From positions 1-64,000 of the forward strand of contig JACEVL010000278.1 of the NCBI GenBank assembly GCA_020284085.1: a stretch of DNA of 64,000 nt, in the 5' to 3' direction. This DNA is from Aporrectodea caliginosa. Its lineage: Eukaryota; Annelida; Clitellata; Crassiclitellata; Lumbricidae. This document shows positions 42,547-53,746 of the stretch, in pieces (position 1 is the first letter of the stretch; each line of letters opens with the position of its first letter). The notes beneath the pieces were generated by a model. The model saw only the letters and a list, made by a program, of their open reading frames with translations. It was not told the DNA's origin and did not search any database. The position numbers and the translations under genes are program-made.

Positions 42547-43900
42547 CGACCTAAATATGACTTTAAATTGCTAAAACCGACCATAAGTCAGACAATGAAA
42601 ATGTCCGCTCCAAAAGAAACACAACAATTAACTGAATTATGCGACTACGTCATTTGAACAAGAGCCCCAAAGACATCATATTTATATAGAGGCTATTACG
42701 TGCGTAGCATTAAAGCTTTGTCTGGCCTGAGCTCTCAATAGGTTGGCAAGAAGTTAGCCAAGGACCAATATAGGAATCTCCTTATGTAAGCGCGTTGGAG
42801 AGAAAATGGCGGCTCATCGAGCCTGGCCACCTAGCGACAAAGGTGTAGAACCTGGTGTTTACCATGCTAAACGCCTATCTCCGTAGTTTAGATTATTTAA
42901 CTGAAAGTCATTAAAAATATCTTTAGATTTATTATTATTTACCTTTCTTTGTTCCTTAGAAACTGAAAAAAAAATAATCGAGGATTTGTTTTCGTCAAAT
43001 TCGTTCAATTAATCGCTGAACAACACATCGGGTCCTCCATGCTTTTTACTTCCAAAGACCCTCCTTACATCCGCATCGCTAGGTGGCGCCAGGCTCGTAG
43101 CCTTAAACCGGAAGTACACGATATTTTCACGAGTAACCAATCCTTTAATATAGAATCCTTGGAGGTTAGCCAATTAGAGCTAAGTAATCACGACTTGAGG
43201 CAGTGATCTTAACATAGATTTGCCCTGGACAGAATCTCTACAATAGTATCTGTTTTCCCATTGAAGAACATAAACCAGGCACTAGACTAGACCTACGCCT
43301 GAGGGTTTCCTCTTTAATTATAACATAGGCCTAAATGTGCAATATCATCACCTGATGCTGTGTGGTGTGCAAGCATAACCGACTGGACCATCTAATATTA
43401 CCTGCAACTTTATGACCTGCTCTAGACAATCTAGCAAAACACAGAATTATTAAATGCATTTACATTATGAAGCTTTTCACGTTAACGTAGGCCTAGATCA
43501 CAACAACTGCATAAAGAAATATTATAGGTTACATTTAGAAGGATGTCAGTCCAAAGTTAGCCTATCGAAAGGCCTTAATATTCCACTCGCAGACCTAACT
43601 AATTGAGGCTCAAAGTTATAGACCAAATTTGAAAACCGAACAATATAATTGGAACTAAAATTAAGTTTAGTTCAAAATTTGATTGCTTTCCTATTCTACT
43701 CAAGTGTTTGGCTCACATAAAAGAAATCATTTTAAAATAGATACAAATTTAGATAAAAGCACTTCCGTTACATTACTGTTTTTACCTTGGTGCCTAAATG
43801 ACAATTTCTACATAGCCTAAGTGGAAACTCTAGGATAGAAAAACGGCAAAAAGCATTTCCAATCTGCGTCTAATAAGTCATCGAGCGACAATTTCAGTTT
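42547..43900. other. Noncoding stretch with a small foldback near 42.8-43.1 kb
   Basis: GAGCCTGGCCACCTAGCGA near 42818 is mirrored near 43075-43094 as GAGCCTGGCGCCACCTAGCG (reversed), a 2-bp indel apart, enclosing about 250 bp: possibly a MITE. TAGGCCTA occurs at 43326 and 43488. No gene recognised. Confidence 0.45.
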
Positions 43901-43936
43901 ATTTATATAATATTCTATATAGAATATTATATAAAT
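43901..43936. repeat. Perfect 36-bp AT palindrome
   Basis: The sequence from 43901 to 43936 equals its own reverse complement throughout (half-site ATTTATATAATATTCTAT). It is followed by a second palindrome, AAATACTATATAGTATTT (43934-43951). It could extrude as a cruciform. Confidence 0.9.
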
Positions 43937-43951
43937 ACTATATAGTATTTA

Positions 43952-44639
43952 CAGGGTTGGACAGTGCATCAGAGAAATCACAAGCGTCAACTTTAAATAA
44001 ACCCATTCCGATATTTTTATGCGTAACGCATTAAACGTCATTGTTTATGCCGTGTGGATGCTATAAATCATTACTAAGCTTCAATTATGAAATGAGAAAA
44101 TCAATCACCATAAAAATTTTATCACGCCAAAACTGAATCTTTTATTTGGATTAACGATAATTTGTAATTTTCTCTGGTAGAGAAAAATAATTAATATGAC
44201 ACTTGCAAATTATAGACACGTTATATTTTGATTTTGAAAACTGTATGTCGAAATTGATATTGTATTGTATTTGATAGACACACACCAGAATAAAGTTTTG
44301 TAAACCTATTAGGTCCACAAAACTCTACACTGAACGATTTCTGGAGAATGATATGGGAACAAGATGTCGCTGTTATAGTCATGATTACCAAATGCATCGA
44401 AAATGGACGAGTAAGTATTGCAGCTTCGAGGATTGTGACGTTTAACGGATATTCTTACCTACTTACTTACTTACTTACTTACTTAGTATAACATGGAATA
44501 TGAATACGTACAGAACGCGTTTTACCCATTTCATGTCTACCTGCCTACTGAGCACGTTTGTTGCAAATTACATTTTCTGACTATGAGAGTTTTCTCAGAC
44601 ATACATGTAGTCAACATTTCATCGGGTTATAAATAATAA
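43952..44639. other. Noncoding stretch with a (CTTA)n microsatellite
   Basis: A CTTA run lies at 44456-44485; otherwise nothing recognised. Confidence 0.5.
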
Positions 44640-45158
44640 CACTGGTCAACAAATAAAAACTTTTTTCGTAACATTGGTCAAAAGGCTGTTTCTATACTAA
44701 TTTTGGGGTGCTGAATCCAAATACGGCCACTAAAATTCTGCAGCATGTACCGTTTTTTTGTTATATGCCTTATGATATAGCTGTTAAGAATAAAAATATT
44801 GGTATCCAGAGAGTTAAAATCATTTTGATTGTTCTCATGAAATTGCATTTTTTTCATAATTTGTTTTACAAACATCATGTTTACCGACTATTTTAAAGTT
44901 GACATATACACATTTTCGATAATAATAATGAAAAACATGAAAAAAGATTACTCTTTTGCACTGTTATACCTGCCAGCTGTTCATATCTTCCTTTTATGTT
45001 GTTGTATTCTTAACAGCTATATCATAAGACCTATGACCAAAAAACGGTACGTGCTGCATGATTTTAATGGCCGTATTTGGATACAGCACACCAAAATTAG
45101 TATAAAAACAGCCATTCAACCAATGTTACGAAAACAAGTTTTTATTTGTTGACCAGTG
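44640..45158. mobile_element. Foldback MITE with CACTGGTCAAC ends (Tc1/mariner-like)
   Basis: CACTGGTCAACAAATAAAAA at 44640 is mirrored at the right end (45158 leftward). The arms pair imperfectly over about 150 bp (44640-44795 with 45010-45158), including the sequence around CCAAATACGGCC. TA follows the right end and AA (possibly mutated TA) precedes the left. No transposase. Frames inside are shadows of the arms. Confidence 0.8.
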
Positions 45159-45678
45159 TAATTATGAGCAATTAAAGAATCTCTACAAAAATGCCCTTTA
45201 TTTGACTAAAAATGACCTATAACAAAAAATGTGACGTGTTGGCCATTTTTACAGCCCAGATCTGAAATCAGCATCCAAAAATGAGTAAAAGGTAGCCAAC
45301 ATAGTTCATGTTGCCGAAACCTTGTTGACGTGTAATTATATTCTAAATATGCATTTAGACATTCTTCACAACGTAATGCATGTGCGATTGTCAGATGAAA
45401 TTCGAGGCTGTTTCTGTGTCTTAGGATTCCCTTCTCGGCTTTTGACCAGAGTCATCCAGGAGTTTGGCTTTCACAACTATTTTGCTTAGTAGCGACATCG
45501 ACTAATGCTCAGTGTTGCAGTGCCTTATCATAATGGTAGTCCAAGTGTTTTTAGATCATTGCTATGGCCTATATAGACTATTATTTGGATGCGCTTTGTT
45601 ATTGAACTCTATTACCTAATGCCAATGACCTTCAAATTGCTTACCCGCCATAGGCTGTCTCTCTGTCTTAGAGGATTG
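45159..45678. other. Noncoding stretch, unassigned
   Basis: Nothing recognised. Confidence 0.3.
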
Positions 45679-46177
45679 GGTAAAGTCGTAGTTTACGTTG
45701 CTAAATTATTTGATATTGTCACTTTAACATGGAAGCTGGATTGATGAAAAAATGTTTCCCTAAATGGAAGTGGGGATTGATTAAAACATTCCTGTGTTCA
45801 AAATTGAAGTTGGATTGATCGAAATAATTTTTTCTGTAAATAGAAGCTGGATGGATGAAATTCAGTTTTCGATTCAATAGAAGCTGGATTGATGAAAATA
45901 ATTGTTTCCGTAATTAGAAGCTGGATCCATGAGAATATATCGTTGCTTAAATAAAAGTTCCATTGATGAAAAATATATCTTTCGTCGATTAGAAGTTGGA
46001 TTGATAAAAGTATTTTTTCAATTAAATGGAAGCTGGATTGATGAAAATATTTCTCGATGAAATGGAAGCTGGATTGATGATAGTTAACATGCACATAAGT
46101 AGACTGCTTACTTACCAACGTCAAGTGCGACATTGAAGACATTAGAATAATTTAGCAACGTAAACTACGACTTTACC
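45679..46177. mobile_element. GGT-ended MITE, copy 3 (8-bp target duplication)
   Basis: GAGGATTG at 45671-45678 is repeated at 46178-46185. The ends are about 32-bp perfect or near-perfect inverted repeats starting GGTAAAGTCGTAGTTTACGT. The interior (45708-46080) holds at least nine blocks like TGGAAGCTGGATTGATGAAA in the same order as copy 1, plus extra units; its first inner stretch TTTGATATTGTCACTTTAA is shared with copy 1. No protein. Confidence 0.92.
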
Positions 46178-46185
46178 GAGGATTG

Positions 46186-47029
46186 ATCTCCTGAATTTTG
46201 ACCTGACCACAAAACACATGATTAGCTGCACATTCGTATGCTGATGATATTCTTGAATTATTGGGCCAGATACAGCAAATGACCTCGCTCTGTGGCGGAC
46301 AGGCCACAAGGCAGAATAAATGATCTATAAATAGCTTAATAATATTGATTTTTCTGTTATACGGTGTTGCGCCTCGGAGTCGCTAGGTGGCGTGGCCGCA
46401 TGTTACATACATTCGATTCGAGTTTTAATAAATATAATTAAATTATACGGTCGCTTAATTTTGGCTATTTTATCGTTTTAATATATTAATTAAATAAAAG
46501 TACATCTTCCCACGTCCTATAGTTGATGACTAAAGATAGGCATCGCCTAAACTAAGCCTTAGAAGTCTATCTCTTAGACACCTTGTGTTAAGAACTTTGG
46601 TAGGGACGTATTTATAAGCGATGAGAGCTACAGCATACAAGGTTACGGGATGAATATAGCCTGCCTCACGGTGCATCGCTTATAACGTAGAGTGGTTGTG
46701 CACTGCTCTACACATAGCGACACGGTTCTTTAGTGTCGTTGGTTACGGGAAAGTTACAGGCGCCTCCGCGTCCAAAATAACAAATCTAATCTGTGCGCTC
46801 CCGTGTGACAGCCGCTCACGCGGTCCGGCCAGTGCCGCTATCGCTGATCTGACGGGGTAGGGCCCATCACGTTGTTGATCGCGAGCCGGTCCGAGCTTGG
46901 ATCGTGGTAGGCTAATCGGGGAAAGACCGATCGTGAGAATAAGGGCTCACAGGTCTATAACTTGACGGGAAGGTGTCACCCGTTGGTGTCGATCGGAAAG
47001 TACGCGGGAGATACCGACAGGTCTGTAAC
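46186..47029. other. Noncoding stretch, unassigned
   Basis: GC-richer than its surroundings from about 46600. No gene was recognised. A retroelement leader is possible but unsupported. Confidence 0.3.
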
Positions 47030-47175
47030 GAAAAATCAAAGTCCCGATTTCGCGTAAAGTGCGGAGATCGGGGAGAGACAGGAAAAACCAGTTAACGGCA
47101 GTGAAAAATCAAAGCCCGATTTCGCGTAAAGTGCGAAGATCGGGAGAGACTGGGAAATCAGTTAACGGCGAGTGC
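47030..47175. repeat. Two tandem 73-bp units
   Basis: Units beginning GAAAAATCAAAG at 47030 and 47103 share CCCGATTTCGCGTAAAGTGC and end in CAGTTAACGGC; they differ by a few substitutions and single-base indels. Confidence 0.85.
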
Positions 47176-48310
47176 GTAAATACGGGGAAAATTCCCGCTG
47201 GTCCCGGTTCGGTCAAATACGTATACTCGCGAGACACAGCGAGTTCAACCCCGTTTCAGATAGATACGGGGTAACGCTGGATCAGTTTAACATCTAGTAA
47301 ACTTGCACTAAAATTTCAACAATTGCGGATAGACCCCATCCGCATATTCTTTTCTATTCTTTTCGATCGCTGTTCTACCGCACCTCTTAATACGGGACTT
47401 ACCGAAAAATCATAATTTGGATATTTCCCCGTGGTTTGGCAGTGGAAGCATCTGACTAGGGCGAAATGGCCGCGGTTTGGAACTACTCTTTGAGTAGGAT
47501 AACAACATATGTATGCGTAGCTAATCCCCAGATTTAACGTGATTATGAGCATTCCGCCGTGTAGAATAAGTAGAGCGAATGGACTTGCCAACACCCTTGA
47601 CCCACTGCAGTTCAACAGACAGATCGAAGATCTATTATAGCCAATTCCTTTAACAATTGTAAAAGAACTAACGTTGTGTGTCGTTCATTGGAAAAATCCT
47701 GTGACTTCACACGTAACTGCAATAATGTTTGATCTAAATACTCTATTACTCATGCAGGTGTATTTGTATAGCGTGGCGCCTTACTTAAGCAGGGGAAGAG
47801 GGTATACTCCTAACACGCTAATTGGCTGGTGTACGCATCTTTCATGATAAAAGCAAGCAGTCATCTATTTTTCAGCCAAAATGTGAACAATACTGGCCAG
47901 AAACAGAGGAACTGACAAGAACGTTTGGCCTCCTTACTTGAGATCGCAAATATCAAGGAAGAAAGTTTTGCTGACTACACCATTCGAAGTAGAATTAGAA
48001 TTGTTGGTCGTAAGTGTGCAGTCCGTTGAATTCTATTTTAGTTTTTTTTTCGCTGCACAGATTAATATAGGATAAACCATCTTATATCTTACACGAATCA
48101 TCTACGAATAGCAGAAGAGAATAGCGGAGTACGTATTGGGCACGAAACAATCTGGCTAAACTTTTTCTAATATAATTGAATAGTCTGCAAACCAGTGCTT
48201 TTCAGCCGGAGCGGTCCGTAGCGGCGTTCCGGGACCTTTTTCAGCTATTAAAAAATAATTTAGTTAATTAAAAGTTTTCATACAAATTATTTAAAATTAA
48301 TTAATACTTT
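47176..48310. other. Noncoding stretch, unassigned
   Basis: Nothing recognised. Confidence 0.35.
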
Positions 48311-48375
48311 AATTTAATTTAAGTGCTTTCAGTGTTTATTTAATTTAATTTAAGTGCTTTCAGTGTTTATTCATA
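48311..48375. repeat. Two tandem units ending AAGTGCTTTCAGTGTTTATT
   Basis: The TTTAATTTAATTTAAGTGCT unit is present twice in a row, with the same AGTGTTTAT ending. Confidence 0.7.
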
Positions 48376-48994
48376 TTGATTTATTTAAGAAATTTATATA
48401 GCGTGCTTCAAGATTATCTCCTCAGAAATAGAAATATTAGCATAAAAATATGCCCATATAATTGTTTTGCATTTGCTCAGTTGCGGAACCTCTTTTCCTA
48501 GCAAAAAGCACAGCTGTAGACTATAACAAACTAATAAAATAATAAGACAATAAAATAATAAACAAAATAAACTATAATGAAATAAAACTTGTTGACAGGC
48601 AGTAAACAATGATAACTAATAACTAAGTCATTTGGATCAGTCTGATGCAGGAGTTTGAAGAAATGGGATAGGCCTACTTCAAGTGTGCAAGTCTTTCTCG
48701 CATAGTGGGAAATAGCGCTATTGAACACATTTGATTTTTGCGTTGTAAATCTATCATCAATAATCAACCAAGAAGAATTCCTCTAATCATATTGCCATAT
48801 TGGTCTAGTCTTTACAACACCTCCCTCAAGCAAGCTCCGCCCCAGAGTCTTGTTTTTTTTCCTCCGCCCCGGCATGTTTTGCTAGAGTTGTGTGTACGGG
48901 TTGTAACCAAGTCAATCATTTATCTTGTGACTGCCAGAGATCTTGACGTCCCCTGCTTCTGCATGTTAGCATGAGGAACTGCGCACTGTCCTGC

Positions 48995-49200
48995 TATCTT
49001 GGCCCGATAGCACATTGGATAACACGCTGTGCATGGAAAGCGAGAGGTACCGAGTTGGAGTCCCGTAGGGCGGATATGCTTTGTAGGCTGCTATTATCGC
49101 TGTTGTATTGCAGGCTGTCTGTTCTGTTAGTTAGCTTAAGATTTAAATTGCATAACATGTAAATGTAGCAGCGCTTGTCAGGCGCTTAATAAATAAAAGA
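48995..49200 (+). mobile_element. tRNA-derived SINE, copy 2
   Basis: GGCCCGATAGCACATTGGAT (A box) and GGTACCGAGTTGGAGTCC (B box) are followed by the body GGCGGATATGCTTTGTAGGC, CAGGCTGTCTGTTCTGTTAG and GGCGCTTAATAAATAAAAGA, then ATT repeats. It is the same family as 11591-11797 on the other strand. A shortened third copy (about 49857-49905) lies in the duplicated block. Confidence 0.85.
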
Positions 49201-49280
49201 TTATTATTATTATAATTATAATTATATTAATAAAATTTATAATTAAGTTTTAATAATATTAATAAAATTAATAATAATAA

Positions 49281-49335
<55 letters not shown>
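49201..49335. repeat. AT-rich tract and (ATT)n microsatellite
   Basis: Degenerate TAATTA/ATTAATA units, then a clean ATT run from about 49286. Confidence 0.85.
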
Positions 49336-49341
<6 letters not shown>

Positions 49342-50338
49342 ATATAGCGCGATCACGTTTGATCAGTCTTAATGTGCAAATGCGCATTAACTTAGCCCAA
49401 ATTACATATTCTGATGTTAAGACGGACTGTTTTCCTACGTCAATCCTCTAGACAGCCATGCTCATTTCAATAAAAGATTAAACAAAATAAACTATAATGA
49501 AATAAAACTAAACAATGATAACTAATAACTAACTCATTTGGATCAGTCTGAATAGTATGAAGAAATGATAGGCCTACTTCAAGTGTGCAAGTCTTTCTCG
49601 CATAGTGGGAAATAGCGCTATTGAACACATTTGATTTTTGCGTTGTACTATCATCAATAATCAACCAAGAAGAATTCCTCTAATCATATTGCCATATTGG
49701 TCTAGTCTTTACAACACCTCCCTCAACAAGCTCCGCCCCAGAGTCTTGTTTTTTTTCCTCCGCCCCGGCATGTTTTGCTAGAGTTGTGTGTACGGGTTGT
49801 AACCAAGTCAATCATTTATGACTGCCAGAGATCTTGACGTCCCCTGGCATGTTCACAGATAGCACATGCATGGTAAAAACCGAGTTGGAGTCCCGTAGGG
49901 CGGATAAAGTATCAAGCTAGAAACCACATGTAAATGTGCAGCGGGCACCCTCTCTTAGTTTGTTAGACCTATCAATATTAGTATTATTTCAGACAAAATT
50001 TCAGCTTTCAATTCCAACTGTTTTGGTCAATACGTCTCTAGACGCCATGCTCACTGGATTGTGTCAAAACTTTGCCCGATACAGATAAACAGATAAAAAC
50101 ATTAATTGTAGAAATGAATGCGTCGAGCATACATTCCCGTACGAATGTATTTTATTTCACGATAAATCAAATATAACTGTAATTTTACAACACATATGAT
50201 AGTAGAACAGTTAGTCAGATTGAACTGTAACATTACAGTAGGTTTGAAGAATTGGAAATGTCTAAAAATAAAAATAAACATATTCTGACCATGAATGTGG
50301 ATTGTTCCGATTTTATGACTTCAACACCCACAACAGTC

Positions 50339-51063
50339 TTAGTGTCTAGAAATTGCAAGCACTGCGTCAACAACAACCTTCTTTGTTGTTGTGAGCCAAA
50401 TAGCATTCCTATTTGCCACGACCACTTGGAGAAGACGCTGCTTTTCTTCTTCATTATTGGTGATTAGTCGGTTGAATTCCTCGAACAACTTCACACACCT
50501 CTGAGCCGTGTCGTTCACCACTCTCAACTGCTGAATACTCTCTCTACCTTGTTTGTAATCCTCATTCTCGATCCATTTCTCTTGTATAAGTGTAAGAAAT
50601 GAATCACTAATCTTCAGGTGTGACAGCAGTGTCAGTTTTCACTGGGTTACATAATCACCCAGGCAAGCCACCTCCTTCGGTACCGTAGCATCACCTTTCA
50701 CCAGGTTTTACAGTCATTCTGTGGACAATCTTCACCTTATCTGTTCCAGGAAGTTGGTCTGAGAACAGTGCCAGACCTACAGCCTCATCTGAAAGGTACC
50801 ACTAGTGGTTTCTAGGGCTTTCCTGGCAGCAATGCTGATCTCGGGTCAACAGACTCATATTTTCCTAGATTAATCCAAAGTGACAGATCTTGTCCTGGAG
50901 CTTTAGCAGCAAATGGGCCTTTGTCCATGCTTTTGTGTAAAGAAGGGTAACAAAGCTGCACAAATCGATGAATCTGAGTTTCTTTCTTCTTCGTTAGATT
51001 GAATACACCACGTTGATCATGATAAAGGTAGATTTTGATGGCATACAGTAACTTGGCATCCAA
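50339..51063 (-). pseudogene. Transposase remnant (copy E)
   Basis: The minus-strand frame KLLYAIKIYLYHDQRGVFNL, with KAPGQDLSLWINLGKYESVD, matches YAIKMWIFRDQF and the APRNDFQFLKAIHTYPDKEV block of copy B. After stops, CVKLFEEFNRLITNNEEEKQ and LLQVVVANRNAIW match the C-terminal block (MQSFNESLVRNEEEIQFVLQ of B). Catalytic N-terminal blocks are not found. Inactive. Confidence 0.7.
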
Positions 51064-51708
51064 ATTGCGTGGTTAATTGGCCCAGGGCTCTTCAGTGAAT
51101 TATTGAAGGCTAACTTCCAAGACAACCATTTTCAGCTCAATGAGATCTTGGTAGTCATCTCTGATCTCTGAATCTGACTTTCGTTCAGTAAACTTCTTTA
51201 GAAAACTGAGTGATGTTTCATGATAGGGTTTACTGCCGGATATGACATTCAGTCGTGTATCACACTTTCCCAAGCAGCTGTATATGTCTGGAAGATTGGA
51301 ATATGTGGTGAATTAGATGGACTGCAGCACAAGGTGAATGTTTTGGCTGAAATCATCACTGTCTTGGTGACGGCAGGCCAACCACAGGAACTCTCGACCT
51401 ATCTTGTATTCCAGCAGAATCCACACTCCGTTGAAGAGCTCAGTGTTGACAGTTATCAAAGCTCAAGGATTGAACCTTGTCAGTGAGTTTCCACAACTCC
51501 AGAAGATTATGAATGGCTATGGGTTCATTGTATGGTGTCACACAGGCTAATTTGGGCACACCGAAGAGTTAAAGTGTTAAATATGAGCTCTTAAATTTCA
51601 TTGGCAAATGGTAAATTTGAAAATTCACTTCTGAAAACAAGTCTGACAAAAACACAGAAAGTAGACACCATGACCTTCAACAAGAACTTTACACTTTGTT
51701 CAAAATAC

Positions 51709-51768
<60 letters not shown>
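51709..51768. repeat. (AGTA)n microsatellite
   Basis: About fourteen AAGT units with one AAAT variant. Confidence 0.95.
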
Positions 51769-51772
<4 letters not shown>

Positions 51773-52017
51773 CACAACAGAAACTATTTGAAGCTCATCT
51801 CCATGACAAATGTTGAGTTGTTGACCAAGTTATACGACATCAAGATTTACCGCTAATGCTACTATATGGTAATATTTCTATGTCATTGAGCACCATCTTC
51901 TAGCTGGAATAAGATGCTGAAATTTTATCTCAATAATACTATTGACAGGTCTAACAAACTGAGAGGGTGCACTGGTTTCTAGCTTGAACTTTGTTTTCGT
52001 GGACCACCCTAACATCC

Positions 52018-52172
52018 GTACATACATACATACATACATACATGCATACATGCATGCATACATACATACATACATGCATACATACATACATACATACATA
52101 CATACATACATACATACATACATACATACATACATACATACATACATACATACATACATACATACATACACA
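52018..52172. repeat. (CATA)n microsatellite
   Basis: A long run of CATA with a few GCAT variants, starting just after the right end of transposon copy E. All frames through it are open and give Tyr/Val/Cys/Met or His/Thr/Tyr/Ile repeats with no meaning. Confidence 0.95.
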
Positions 52173-52242
52173 CACTTCTGTAATCTAACGTGTTAAGAGG
52201 AATAAGCTTATAAAATTAATAGGCGGAAACATTACTTTTCAG

Positions 52243-52388
52243 GATACTGAGTCAAGAGTGGTTTGCCAGTGTCACTTCATGGCTTGGCCAGATCATGACG
52301 TGCCAACTCATGCATATACTTTGCTGAAGTTTCGACGAACAGTTTTAAAATATATATCAGAAAACAAAGGCATAGTAATACATTGCAG
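52243..52388 (+). CDS. Receptor-type protein tyrosine phosphatase, D1 exon with WPD loop
   Basis: After an acceptor (ATTACTTTTCAG) the exon reads DTESRVVCQCHFMAWPDHDV, then THAYTLLKFRRTV and KGIVIHC, ending in two bases of a split codon before GTAAGG. The W-P-D triad is the mobile acid loop of PTPs, and VIHC places the catalytic Cys at the exon end. 146 bp, phase 0 in, phase 2 out. Upstream D1 exons (KNR and YINA motifs) and any extracellular or transmembrane part were not found in the window. Confidence 0.9.
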
Positions 52389-53297
52389 GTAAGGTATTAT
52401 GTGAGAAACTTTTGCATCCACATTTAATTGAATAAAAAAGGAAATATTTGTAAGTATAAACACGTTAATTAAGAACATTTCTACTGACTTTGAATCGATT
52501 ATTTACGTAAAATAACCATTGTCGCTATCGTCAGCATAATAATAATTTTTCAGTTTTAAAGAATACTCAGTTCTTAGAAATAGACCAAGTGCTCATCCAT
52601 TTTGCCTCAAGTCGACGAATTCAATATGGCGGTCGGGCATCGGTGATGGGAATGTATTTAGGGCCTATATAGACCTCTATGCTGAAAAGTAACTGAAAAA
52701 CGCTGGTGTCTGAATATAATCCAAAACTCATTTAATCGGAAGCAGTTATAGAAAAGGACTCTGAAAGCCGAGAAGACACTGTTGAAGCCTTAATATACAA
52801 AGTTAATGAACACTTTACTTTCCCAAATGAACTAAGCAGCAGGGAACTAGCCGTGCAAACAATAATCATAGGTTTGCACGATAGGTGTCTAGCTATTTTA
52901 GAAGTGTTTGCTTATAGACGAATTTTTTTTACATGAACGTCTAATTTTAGTTATCGCATATACTAGACTACAGTTGTCAATTCACTAAAAAGGTTGCTTA
53001 CATGGCTGTGTTCAAAATCAAAGTAGTCCTAGTAATGAAATATTTACAAATTTGCAGTCGATGTGAAGCAAGGGAGAAAGAATTCGGTATATTGACGCAA
53101 TCGCTGCTGGTGGTAACCTTACAAGAGATAGGCATGTTACAGAATGTCAAATATCTCCAACTGAATACTACATTGTAGTTGTGAATTCCTCCAAATTTCT
53201 AAAGCGCCACTCTAAAGCTAAGCGCAGGGCATCAGCTTATTCACAAGCTAACTGGCACATAAGAAGCTCGTTTACCCAAATACTGTTAAAATTGCAG
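52389..53297 (+). other. Intron between the WPD and P-loop exons
   Basis: Bounded by GTAAGG and TTGCAG. No other feature recognised inside. Confidence 0.7.
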
Positions 53298-53433
53298 CTC
53301 TGGCGTAGGAAGAACTGGTACCTACATTGCAATTGACAACCTCTTGTGTGAAGCAAAAGATTCCTCTCGGGTAGATGTCAGAAGGTGTCTGCTGAACTTG
53401 CGACAACAGAGAATGCACATGATTCAAACTGAA
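53298..53433 (+). CDS. PTP exon completing the catalytic P-loop
   Basis: The first base completes Ser, giving HCSSGVGRTGTYIAIDNL across the intron: the H-C-x5-R signature with catalytic Cys and Arg intact (Ser in place of the usual Ala). It continues with VRRCLLNLRQQRMHMIQTE, the Q-loop lead, and ends at GTAAGT in phase 0. 136 bp. D1 therefore looks catalytically competent. Confidence 0.95.
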
Positions 53434-53746
53434 GTAAGTAGTACAACGGTTCGTACAGGCTGATGGTTTACAATTATATATTTAAATCTCTTTGCTACCT
53501 TTTCAGTGTTAAATCGTTACCCGTGAGTAGTCATGCACTGACAGCGTTGTTTGATAAAATTAGTTAAACTGCAGAAGTAGAATTACAGTAATCTCATGTA
53601 ATCTCTAATCTGATCGAATTTAACATGGTCTGATCTGATCAAGTCTAGCCTTACCAGGTCTGATGTGGTGAAGAGATTAGAGCAATACACGTAAATGATA
53701 ATTTTGAGAAAGTATTTTAAGTATTTTTCCTTACAAGTATTGCAGA

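Larger units (their letters stand above)
48547..49905. repeat. Local direct duplication, second copy peppered with short deletions
   Basis: 48547-49085 and 49476-49905 share long identical stretches, e.g. AAGTGTGCAAGTCTTTCTCG and CTCCGCCCCAGAGTCTTG. The second copy lacks short pieces, including about 13 bp after AAAACT, 4 bp in GTAAATCTATC, 5 bp after ATTTAT, and much of the SINE head. Substitutions are rare. It ends inside a truncated SINE that is joined to transposon copy E. Confidence 0.85.
49909..52012 (-). mobile_element. TTAGGG-ended transposon, copy E, left terminus missing
   Basis: The right end, reversed, reads TTAGGGTGGTCCACGAAAAC (52012 leftward) and abuts a CATA microsatellite. 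Further in, CAAGCTAGAAACCAGTGCAC and CTCAGTTTGTTAGACCT match the left side at 49912-49973 (CAAGCTAGAAACC ... TTAGTTTGTTAGACCT). About the first 25 bp of the left end are therefore lost at the junction with the duplicated SINE. It contains a minus-strand transposase remnant and an AGTA microsatellite. Confidence 0.8.

Noticed and set aside
44678..45152. Small proteins on both strands (62-91 codons) with Lys/Asn/Ile-rich sequence
   Set aside because: They lie in the mirrored arms of a foldback MITE and resemble each other for that reason.
45708..46080. Repeats of about 20 bp with unique spacers, superficially CRISPR-like
   Set aside because: Spacing and repeats vary, the block lies between transposon inverted repeats with a target duplication, and the genome is eukaryotic.
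46330..47900. LTR retrotransposon leader or gag region suggested by GC-rich 73-bp repeats
   Set aside because: No TG...CA repeat pair, primer-binding site or gag motif could be found.
51878..52196. Long Tyr-Val-Cys-Met and His-Thr-Tyr-Ile repeat frames
   Set aside because: Translations of the CATA microsatellite in several frames and both strands.
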